From Patescibacteria group bacterium (GTDB lineage Bacteria > Patescibacteriota > Minisyncoccia > JAHIHE01 > JAGLIN01), in assembly GCA_029210775.1 (NCBI GenBank), contig JARGGI010000008.1, forward strand, positions 1 through 41,237: DNA of 41,237 nt, in the 5' to 3' direction. A program made the translations under genes and the position numbers. Below are positions 1 to 5,613 of the stretch, one piece after another. Numbering within the stretch: position 1 is the stretch's first letter; every line of letters begins with the position of its first letter. The notes below the pieces were generated by a model that saw only the letters and a program-made list of their open reading frames with translations, did no database searches and was not told the DNA's origin.

Positions 1-77
1 TGGAGTTCTACTGTAAATAGGTGTGATATGATATTGCGGTCAAATTCCGCATTCGCTACATTTGACACTCCAAGAAA
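1..77. repeat. 77-bp direct repeat, copy 1
   Basis: Bases 1-77 are identical to 9455-9531. The unit is itself a hairpin: TGGAGT at 1-6 can pair with ACTCCA at 67-72, and it encloses GCGG/CCGC. The window begins exactly on the repeat, so either the contig broke here or the repeat marks an element boundary. Confidence 0.9.
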
Positions 78-136
78 AATTGTTCTTTAAAAAAATTTCT
101 TGATTATTTAACCTCTCTCCCAATTTTTCTTTTTAA

Positions 137-176
137 TCAAATCTAAATCAAATTGAATTAGATTTGAAGGAGGAGG
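137..176 (+). promoter_or_regulatory. Stem-loop abutting the SD of gene A
   Basis: TCAAATCTAA (137-146) pairs perfectly with TTAGATTTGA (158-167), and the Shine-Dalgarno GGAGGAGG begins two bases later. Genes B and C show the same stem-then-SD arrangement. I infer a translational control or mRNA-protecting role. Confidence 0.6.
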
Positions 177-179
177 AAA

Positions 180-413
180 ATGAAAAATATAAAGAAAAAA
201 GTAGTAGATTATCTGCTACTAAAAAGCGGCTTTGCATTTATGCACACAGAAGTGCAATATATATGCAAAAAGTGCGGAGAGCACTATGAACTCAAGTGTG
301 AACAGGATCTTGAGTTTTGCTCTAATTGTGGCGGTAGAAATACCGACACAAAAAAGAAAAATGAAATTGTTGTGAGAAGAAGTTTGAAGGATTGTCTATC
401 CGACTTTCTTTAA
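180..413 (+). CDS. Gene A: 77-aa zinc-ribbon protein, hairpin-tiled CDS
   Basis: The ATG follows a near-perfect SD (GGAGGAGG) with good spacing. The protein has two CxxC pairs (CKKC and CSNC) about 16 residues apart, the layout of a small zinc ribbon, followed by a basic tail. No specific function can be assigned. The coding sequence is unusual because successive stem-loops occupy much of it: AGTAGTAGA/TCTGCTACT (200-220, one G.U pair), TTTGCAT/ATGCAAA (231-269) enclosing TGCAC/GTGCA, AGTGC/GCACT (271-285), AACTCAAG/CTTGAGTT (289-316), and CGGTA-GAAA-TACCG (332-345, a GNRA tetraloop). It is the first of four plus-strand genes built this way. A role in nucleic-acid binding is only a guess from the zinc ribbon. 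Confidence 0.75.
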   Translation: MKNIKKKVVDYLLLKSGFAFMHTEVQYICKKCGEHYELKCEQDLEFCSNCGGRNTDTKKKNEIVVRRSLKDCLSDFL

Positions 414-422
414 ACCTCTTCC

Positions 423-506
423 CTTTTTCCAAGTTTATCTTTTGAAAAAATCCCCCCAACCCCCTTTGTTAAATGGGGAGTAATAAAAAAGGTAAATTTA
501 AAAAAG
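423..506 (+). other. Conserved 3' stem element, copy 1
   Basis: CTTTTTCCAAGTTTA (423-437) can pair with TAAATTTAAAAAAG (493-506). A C-rich/G-rich hairpin of the common CCCCCTAACCCCC...GGGGAG palindromic-repeat type sits in the loop. Related copies lie downstream of genes B, C and D. Confidence 0.6.
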
Positions 507-549
507 CTTCAGATCTCAAAACTTCGGAATCAGAAGTGAAATCACAAAA

Positions 550-608
550 GGCTCCACATTAACACACCCCCGCCCTTCTCAAGAGGGGAACTCAGAAACT
601 ATGGAGCC
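550..608. other. GGCTCCA/TGGAGCC hairpin, copy 1
   Basis: GGCTCCA (550-556) pairs with TGGAGCC (602-608) around a 45-base loop. It lies between the convergent 3' ends of gene A and the AbiEi-like gene. There is no U-run, so it is not a classic intrinsic terminator. Similar hairpins lie at 2922-2945 and 9638-9667. Confidence 0.6.
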
Positions 609-642
609 AACGATGGTGCCAAATGAATGTTCTTTAACAAAA

Positions 643-1248
643 TCATCTAATCGTCACAACTGTTTTGCTGAAATAGGGTTTGATTTCTTTGGCTAAAATT
701 TGCGTTGGCCTTGGATAGAACTTAATAAGAGAATTAAATTTTTTCCAAGAAACATTCTTTAAATCAAGTTCTTTGAAATTTAAAACAGCCAAGCCGCGCG
801 AAACAAAATAGATTTGATCCGCGAGAGCTTTTTCCGGTAAAGCGACAAATATTTCATCTTGAGATTTATATCCAAAAAACAATTCTTTCTTAATTTGTCG
901 AAATTCAATTTCTTGTGATTTAAGAATTATTTTCTTTGATTTATTAGTTGTGGCGAATGTCAGAATATAAGGAATTTGGCTTAATATCCCATATTCATTT
1001 AAAGCGGATTCAAAAGATAAATAACAGGGAAAATAAAGCTGGAAGGCGATTTTTCTATCCTCGCGGATTTTATTCGGAAGTTGATAAACATTTTTTCTCA
1101 ACCTGATAATTTTTCCGTTTTTTGTCCATCTGCTCAGAGTTACTTTAAGAGATTTTTCTTTAGCGTTAAAAATCTTCATCAAATCATTTAAAGTAAAAAA
1201 TGCCTTATTGTAATTTTTAAGTTTATTCAGATCTATTTTTGTTCGCAT
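643..1248 (-). CDS. AbiEi-type antitoxin / winged-helix regulator
   Basis: A 201-aa protein with an N-terminal winged helix-turn-helix (about residues 15-55, FTLNDLMKIF... to NVYQL). The C-terminal half contains the signatures YLSFESAL and PEKALADQIYF, typical of AbiEi-like proteins of type IV toxin-antitoxin systems. In that family the protein represses its own operon and counteracts the AbiEii nucleotidyltransferase. Its start lies 4 bases after the stop of the AbiEii-like gene, so the two are co-transcribed, but with the toxin gene first, the reverse of the classical abiEi-abiEii order. The coding sequence is AT-rich and lacks the serial hairpins of the plus-strand genes around it. Family assignment is by recognised motifs; activity is inferred. 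Confidence 0.8.
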   Translation of the reverse strand: MRTKIDLNKLKNYNKAFFTLNDLMKIFNAKEKSLKVTLSRWTKNGKIIRLRKNVYQLPNKIREDRKIAFQLYFPCYLSFESALNEYGILSQIPYILTFATTNKSKKIILKSQEIEFRQIKKELFFGYKSQDEIFVALPEKALADQIYFVSRGLAVLNFKELDLKNVSWKKFNSLIKFYPRPTQILAKEIKPYFSKTVVTIR

Positions 1249-1252
1249 AAGA

Positions 1253-1939
1253 TTATTTATTAATTTGGCTGATAATAAATTTTACCGCTTTTTGATAATT
1301 TCCGGGAAGAAGTCTATGCAACTCGCTTCTGATTTCTTTTTCTGTTAGTTTTGTTTTTGGGGGTTTGAACGGTTTATTCAACTTTTCCGAAAGATACCAA
1401 AGATCAAACAGGTCTCGAGGCGCTTGCCTGTTCCGAATAGCAGCAATTTTATCTTGATATATTTTTTTTGTCGTAGCGGTGTCGCAAAGAATTTCAAGAG
1501 GATAAACAGAGGTTTTCAAAACTTTCGGCAAATATTCATTTTTTTTAAATTGATTTTTCCTCTTTGATATTTCAATTTTAATGGAAAATGGCCTGTTCAA
1601 AAAATCTTCTTTAATTTTGACTTGAGCGTAAAGAGTATAAAATTTGTCTTTTTTATCCATAATTTCCAGTTCCAGATATTTTTTCTCTAAATTATTCAAG
1701 AAGCTAAAAAAATCTTTTGGATTTATTTTCACTAAAACAGAAAAATCAAGATCTACTGAAAATCGTGGCGATTGATACGCTAATCGCAGAGCTGTTCCGC
1801 CCTTAAAAATAAGTTTTTCTGAAAACCTTTGTTCAAACAGTTCTTTCAAAATAATAATTTCCCACGCTTCCCGAACAATAAGCTCTGGAGCGATTCGCAG
1901 CTCTTTTGATAGTTTGTTTACTATTTCTTGTTCTAACAT
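1253..1939 (-). CDS. AbiEii/AbiGii-type nucleotidyltransferase toxin
   Basis: A 228-aa protein with the nucleotidyltransferase signature of the AbiEii family: FKGGTALR at about 45-52, then SVDLDF at 61-66 (the GG...DxD metal-binding arrangement), and a downstream RDLFDLWYL motif typical of these proteins. Characterised relatives (AbiEii, MenT-type enzymes) transfer nucleotides, in the MenT case to tRNA acceptor ends, and arrest growth. It is first in a two-gene operon with the AbiEi-like gene. A minus-strand promoter fits upstream (TTGACA, 16 bp, TATTCT with an upstream TGC). The gene sits as a minus-strand insert between hairpin-tiled genes A and B. It could serve in phage defence or in maintenance of the element. 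Confidence 0.85.
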   Translation of the reverse strand: MLEQEIVNKLSKELRIAPELIVREAWEIIILKELFEQRFSEKLIFKGGTALRLAYQSPRFSVDLDFSVLVKINPKDFFSFLNNLEKKYLELEIMDKKDKFYTLYAQVKIKEDFLNRPFSIKIEISKRKNQFKKNEYLPKVLKTSVYPLEILCDTATTKKIYQDKIAAIRNRQAPRDLFDLWYLSEKLNKPFKPPKTKLTEKEIRSELHRLLPGNYQKAVKFIISQINK

Positions 1940-1976
1940 AGTTAATGTTTATGTTAATTATTTAAGAACTATATTT

Positions 1977-2004
1977 AGAATAGCATTTTATATTTTTATG
2001 TCAA
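1977..2004 (-). promoter_or_regulatory. Promoter of the AbiEii/AbiEi operon
   Basis: On the minus strand: TTGACA (1999-2004), 16-bp spacer, then TATTCT (1977-1982) preceded by TGC (extended -10). The upstream end abuts the plus-strand structured leader of gene B. Confidence 0.55.
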
Positions 2005-2005
2005 A

Positions 2006-2166
2006 TTTTAACAACAACCGTTATCCGCCTGATTTATTCGGACGAAGAACGCTTCTTGTTAAAAAATGAGGAGTGTGTTCGTTGAAAAAAGTGGAAGAAA
2101 AATAATCATCTTTCAGGTGATAAATGTTTATTAAACGAGTTAGTAAATATTTATCACCTGGAGGTG
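2006..2166 (+). promoter_or_regulatory. Structured 5' leader of gene B (copy 1 of a paired leader)
   Basis: Proposed fold: P1 TTTTAACAA (2006-2014)/TTGTTAAAA (2056-2064), P2 CGTT (2019-2022)/AACG (2048-2051), P3 TCCG (2024-2027)/CGGA (2039-2042). A spacer like TTGAAAAAAGTGGAAGAAAAAT follows in both leaders. Then comes a 12-bp stem CAGGTGATAAAT (2114-2125)/ATTTATCACCTG (2149-2160) that runs directly into the SD GGAGGTG. The CACCT of this stem can alternatively pair with the SD AGGTG, so the leader could switch between open and closed states. The leader of gene C has the same plan with altered but still paired bases. Confidence 0.65.
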
Positions 2167-2175
2167 AAAAATATT

Positions 2176-2745
2176 ATGAGATTGTTTAAAAGAAAAAAAC
2201 CCGAGACTCTCGGGGAATTGATTGAAACAAGAAATTTAAAAGAAATCCTTGAAAGAGGATTTCTGAAAGAGCTTTTAAAAGAAGCAGAAAAAAACGAGAA
2301 AGCGTTCTTTCTGCTTCTGCGAGTAGCTTCTGAAAATTCAGAAGCTCAAAAGGCAGTCAACGATATAACCCGAAGCGGAGCAAATTTTGCTCTCTCGGGA
2401 ATAACGAGAGAGGAGATAACCTTACCTCCTCTCGAAAAAATTAATCTCCTCTTTAAGGAGATTGATAGGGCAGAAAAGCCCGTAGATTTATCACATCGCC
2501 ATTATCAGGAGATGTGTGAAAACGATCTTGAGGCAAAAAAAGCTCTTGTTAGTTTTTATCTAACAAGAGCAAAGAAGATCGTAGAGGATAGGGAAAATAA
2601 TCCATTTCAAAACTCTTTTGAAATGGATTATGAAATGAGTAACATAACGCGGTATCTTCTGGAAATTCCTGTACCAGAAGTACAAGAGTTTTTTGAAACC
2701 TCAAAGCTTTTTCTGAAATATTCAGAAAAGATTGGGTCTCAGTAA
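2176..2745 (+). CDS. Gene B: 189-aa unknown protein, hairpin-tiled CDS
   Basis: The ORF track starts at GTG 2164, but the SD GGAGGTG (2160-2166) overlaps that codon, so I place the start at ATG 2176 (spacing 9). The protein is rich in Glu, Lys and Leu, mostly helical-looking, with no recognisable domain. The coding sequence is a chain of about fifteen stem-loops, for example AGAAATCCT/AGGATTTCT (2241-2264), GAAGCAGAAA/TTTCTGCTTC (2281-2317), AGCTTCTGA/TCAGAAGCT (2325-2346), AATCTCCT/AGGAGATT (2443-2463), GCTCTTGTTAG/CTAACAAGAGC (2542-2570) nested in ACGATCTT/AAGATCGT, and ATAATCCATTTCAAAA with its exact complement around a CTC loop (2597-2631). By my count about 40 percent of the bases lie in stems. 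Purine-rich arms encode E/K runs and the complementary arms F/L runs, so RNA folding shapes the protein sequence. Confidence 0.75.
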   Translation: MRLFKRKKPETLGELIETRNLKEILERGFLKELLKEAEKNEKAFFLLLRVASENSEAQKAVNDITRSGANFALSGITREEITLPPLEKINLLFKEIDRAEKPVDLSHRHYQEMCENDLEAKKALVSFYLTRAKKIVEDRENNPFQNSFEMDYEMSNITRYLLEIPVPEVQEFFETSKLFLKYSEKIGSQ

Positions 2746-2791
2746 CCTTGTTCCTCTTTAAAATTTCTTGATTATTTAACTTCTCACTCCA

Positions 2792-2870
2792 CTTTTTCCA
2801 AACTTATTTTCTAAAAATCCTCCTAACCCCCCTTGTAAAAAGGGAGTGGTGAAAAGTAAGTTTAGAAAAG
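2792..2870 (+). other. Conserved 3' stem element, copy 2
   Basis: CTTTTTCCAAACTTA (2792-2806) pairs with TAAGTTTAGAAAAG (2857-2870). Relative to the other copies, G.U/A-U positions are replaced by C-G, which supports a paired RNA. The loop carries a CCCTT...AAGGG palindromic-repeat hairpin. Confidence 0.6.
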
Positions 2871-2921
2871 CCTTGAAACGAGTTGTAGGTTATAACGAGT
2901 TTGAGGGTTAAAAACGCAAAA

Positions 2922-2945
2922 GGCTCCACACAGGAGCATGGAGCC
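2922..2945. other. GGCTCCA/TGGAGCC hairpin, copy 2
   Basis: GGCTCCA (2922-2928) pairs with TGGAGCC (2939-2945). GCTCC (2923-2927) can alternatively pair with GGAGC (2933-2937). It sits between the convergent ends of gene B and the CCA-like gene. Confidence 0.6.
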
Positions 2946-2971
2946 AACAATCAATATTTGTTCTTTAAAAA

Positions 2972-4591
2972 TTATTCTTTACCCAAAAGCGATTTTAGTT
3001 TGTCTAAAGCAGTTTTCTCGTCGATAATATTAGCTTTCTCATTATCAATTAGCGATTGGAAAATCATATCTTTTGTAAAATCTTTATCATCTCTAAGATC
3101 GTTAGCCAATCCGATTATTTCTCCCCAAGCTGGTCCGGAATTTTTAAAGCCAAAAGCGAATAAGTCCTTGCCACCGATAAGATCTGCGGGCTTGCTTTTT
3201 TCCACTCCATATTCTCTGGCTTTATCAACAAACCATTTTCCGGCTGGAAAATTTTCAGGCATCATCAGCTGTTCAGGGTTTTCCGGATTAGAAAAAGGAC
3301 CGCGACCACGATGATCGGCAGCGCCAGTTAAAGCCAATTCCCTCATAGTCGCTGGATGGATTTTTTTTGCTAATCGATTAAAAGCTCCTTTGGAAACTTC
3401 TTGATTTCGGATAGTTGAATCAATAAACCACATACTGGGAACCAAATGATTGGTAACTAAGTTGACAACCTTGCCTCGCGTCAGTCCATCAACTCCGATA
3501 TCCGATAAAAACTTTTTTGTCGGTTCTTCGCCAGCTTGCTCGTGGCCATGAGAAGTTATCCGCATTTCCCCATCCTTTTCAATTGTTTCAGTTGTGGATT
3601 TTTTGCCGAGATCGTGACACAAAGATGAAAGCATAATTATTAAAGTTGTTTCTTCTTCTAAGTCATATTCGCGGCAAAGTTTGGTAGCCTCGTCAACACT
3701 CATCAGGGTGTGCATCCAAACATCGCCTTCCGGATGCCATTCTTTCTCTTGAGGAACTTTTGTCAAATCGTCAAATTCCGGATGCAATTCTTTGAAAATT
3801 CCAATTGATTTCGCGGCTATTAGCCCCAGAGACGGCTTGTCTGATTTAATCAAAAGCTTTTTCCATTCTTCAATAATTCTTGATTTCGGCTCTTCTTTTA
3901 ATTCAGGAACCATTGTTTTCATAAGCTCCAGACTTCTTTTTTCTATTTCCAAGCCAAAACGACCAACAAATTGCGGAGCCCGTTCTGCTCTCACAGGATC
4001 GTCTTGAAACTTTTCAAAATCAGTGACTCTTAAAATTCTATTTTCAATATCTTGAAGACCTTTAAATGGATCATGAAGTTCGCCCGTCAAAGGATTGCTA
4101 GCCATTGAGTTCATCGTAAAATCACGGCGGCTCGCGGCATCTTTTATAGACATATTGGGATCTGTTTTCACATCAAACCCTTTGTGCCCTTCTCCAGCTT
4201 TTGAATCAGTCCTTGGCAAGGACACATCAATGTCTATGCCATTAGGAAGAAAAACTTTTATAATGCCAAATGCTTTTCCAACCTCTGATACTTTTCCGAA
4301 TTTTTCAATAATCTTTGCAATTTCGGGCGCTTCCAGCTTATAAACTTCTAAATCAAAGTCCTTGGGAATTTTATTGAAAAACATATCCCTAACGCTTCCC
4401 CCGACTAGCAATGCCTCTCCGCCCGCTTCTTTGATAGCTTGGCTGATTTCCAAAACTTTTTCATACGCCTCGGCATATTCTTCATAACCAAACTCCCGAA
4501 ATCTTTTTATCATCTCCTCTGGCTTTAACATTTCTTTTATTTCGCCGTTAGCGGATTCTTGCCACTCCCTATTTTCTTGGTCTATTGCCAT
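2972..4591 (-). CDS. CCA-adding-enzyme-like nucleotidyltransferase with HD domain (element copy)
   Basis: A 539-aa class II tRNA nucleotidyltransferase/poly(A) polymerase family protein. The head domain shows GGSVRD (about 64-69), the DFD metal-binding pair (78-80), RRDFTMN, and an altered DDPVRAERAPQF where housekeeping enzymes have DPLRALRAxRF. The C-terminal part has an HD phosphohydrolase domain (EWHPEGDVWMHTL, CHDLGKK, HGHEQAG), most like the multifunctional E. coli-type Cca. A separate, canonical CCA gene lies at 36878-38320, so this one is not needed for ordinary tRNA maturation. It is an isolated minus-strand insert between hairpin-tiled genes B and C. Possible roles are repair or tailing of RNA ends or tRNA repair against host defences; both are inference. 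Confidence 0.85.
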   Translation of the reverse strand: MAIDQENREWQESANGEIKEMLKPEEMIKRFREFGYEEYAEAYEKVLEISQAIKEAGGEALLVGGSVRDMFFNKIPKDFDLEVYKLEAPEIAKIIEKFGKVSEVGKAFGIIKVFLPNGIDIDVSLPRTDSKAGEGHKGFDVKTDPNMSIKDAASRRDFTMNSMASNPLTGELHDPFKGLQDIENRILRVTDFEKFQDDPVRAERAPQFVGRFGLEIEKRSLELMKTMVPELKEEPKSRIIEEWKKLLIKSDKPSLGLIAAKSIGIFKELHPEFDDLTKVPQEKEWHPEGDVWMHTLMSVDEATKLCREYDLEEETTLIIMLSSLCHDLGKKSTTETIEKDGEMRITSHGHEQAGEEPTKKFLSDIGVDGLTRGKVVNLVTNHLVPSMWFIDSTIRNQEVSKGAFNRLAKKIHPATMRELALTGAADHRGRGPFSNPENPEQLMMPENFPAGKWFVDKAREYGVEKSKPADLIGGKDLFAFGFKNSGPAWGEIIGLANDLRDDKDFTKDMIFQSLIDNEKANIIDEKTALDKLKSLLGKE

Positions 4592-4659
4592 TATATTTTC
4601 TTTTATAAATGAATTTTTTAATAATTAACTTCATTTTACTTTATCTCTTTTGTAATTAT

Positions 4660-4687
4660 ATTTTAGCATAAAAATCAATTTTAACAA
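4660..4687 (-). promoter_or_regulatory. Probable promoter of the element CCA-like gene
   Basis: On the minus strand: TTGTTA (4682-4687), 16-bp spacer, TAAAAT (4660-4665) preceded by TGC. Spacing and extended -10 match the promoter of the AbiEii operon, so the divergent intergenic regions upstream of B and C share a plan. Confidence 0.4.
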
Positions 4688-4862
4688 CAAGCGTCATGTG
4701 CCCGATTAAAATCAAATCGGACAAATCACGCTTCTTGCTAAAAATATGAGAGAAGCATTGCACATTGAAAAAGGGGAAGAAAAATATTCGATGCTTTTAA
4801 AGGCTTAAATTGATTGTAAATTTTTATGATCAATTTCGGCCTTTAAAGGCAGGAGGAAAGAA
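4679..4862 (+). promoter_or_regulatory. Structured 5' leader of gene C (copy 2 of a paired leader)
   Basis: Same plan as 2006-2166: TTTTAACAA/TTGCTAAAA outer stem (one mismatch), AAGCGT (4689-4694)/ACGCTT (4728-4733), CCGATT (4702-4707)/AATCGG (4715-4720), then ATTGAAAAAGGGGAAGAAAAAT. AAGCATTG/CGATGCTT brackets that spacer with one U.G pair. A composite stem TTAAAGGC (4797-4804)/GCCTTTAA (4839-4846) enclosing AAATTGAT/ATCAATTT ends four bases before the SD AGGAGG (4851-4856). The stems differ from the gene B leader in sequence but keep pairing. Confidence 0.65.
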
Positions 4863-5219
4863 ATGAAATCAAAAATTACAGAAATTTATTTTGAAAATTC
4901 TGTGACGGCAAAGACAAAATTGCCTTTGTCGGCAAAATTAGTCGTACTATCTTCAGAAAACCTCAATTCCGAGGAAATAAAAAAAATAATTGAGGCAGGA
5001 TTAAATTTGGGGGTCCACCTTGAGTGGGCCGGAAACCCAGATAAAGAAGGGGAAAATTTCCGAAAAAAATTTCATCTTTCGGAAATTCCAGAAGAATTTC
5101 TAAAGGAGTATTCTTCTTTAGAAATAAAAGAAATTCTCCGGGAAAGGAAGTTAATTCCTGGAAAATTTATCAAAGAGGAGCAAAAAAGGCTCCTCGGAAA
5201 AATTGTGGAGATATTTTAA
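4863..5219 (+). CDS. Gene C: 118-aa unknown protein, hairpin-tiled CDS
   Basis: ATG with SD AGGAGG six bases upstream. I recognise no domain; the protein is charged and helix-prone. Stem-loops run through the CDS: CCTCAATT/AATTGAGG (4961-4995), GGTCCAC/GTGGGCC (5012-5030, one U.G pair that only works in the sense RNA), TTTCCGAAA/TTTCGGAAA (5057-5085), TTTCTAAAG/CTTTAGAAA (5097-5124), GAGGAGC/GCTCCTC (5175-5195), and GTGGAGAT/ATCTCCAC (5205-5226), which spans the stop codon. It shares the leader type of gene B and is followed by the same 3' stem element, so it is a cassette of the same kind. Confidence 0.75.
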   Translation: MKSKITEIYFENSVTAKTKLPLSAKLVVLSSENLNSEEIKKIIEAGLNLGVHLEWAGNPDKEGENFRKKFHLSEIPEEFLKEYSSLEIKEILRERKLIPGKFIKEEQKRLLGKIVEIF

Positions 5220-5309
5220 TCTCCACTCCCTAAATCTATGAGCAAGAAGAATGACGAATAATATGAGAAATATAAAATAATATTTTGATTGTTTCGACTT
5301 CTTGCTCCA

Positions 5310-5351
5310 CTTTTTCCAAGTTTACAAATAAGATTTGCAGACTTAGAAAAA
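5310..5351 (+). other. Conserved 3' stem element, copy 3
   Basis: TTTTTC-C-AAGT (5311-5321) pairs with ACTT-A-GAAAAA (5341-5351), keeping the same internal C/A mismatch as the other copies. A CAAAT-AAG-ATTTG hairpin fills the loop. Confidence 0.55.
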
Positions 5352-5424
5352 ATTTTTTAGCACCGAGTAATCTGTTTGTTTTTTTGGAATTAAAGCAAAT
5401 AGTTTATTCCTTGTTAAATTAGAA

Positions 5425-5613
5425 ATAATTTTAACGAGGGATTCCTGAATTCATTTCAGGATGTTCATTGAAAATTTTTTCCGAGCTGCTCTTATAGCTC
5501 GCGACTGCGTTTATTTTTTAGGCGGTAGTTTTGAAGAACTCAAAACCGCGGGCAAGAAAGAGCAGGCTGATTTTTCAGCTTATCTTGCGCGTGATGAATA
5601 GAGGTGAGACAAA
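5425..5613 (+). promoter_or_regulatory. Hairpin-rich leader of gene D
   Basis: The roughly 390-base gap before gene D carries consecutive stems: TCCTGAA/TTCAGGA around TTCAT (about 5444-5462), CGAGCT/AGCTCG, GTTTTGA/TCAAAAC around AGAAC, and GCAAGA/TCTTGC enclosing GCTGA/TCAGC. The SD AGAGGTGAG and ATG 5614 follow. It also contains a TGTTCATTGAAAA stretch reminiscent of the B and C leaders, but the overall match to them is weak. Confidence 0.5.

Noticed and set aside
2901-4343. Plus-strand ORFs 2901-3314, 3792-4007 and 4095-4343
   Set aside because: They lie antisense to the CCA-like gene, whose motifs are clear; no SD and no recognisable protein. Shadows.
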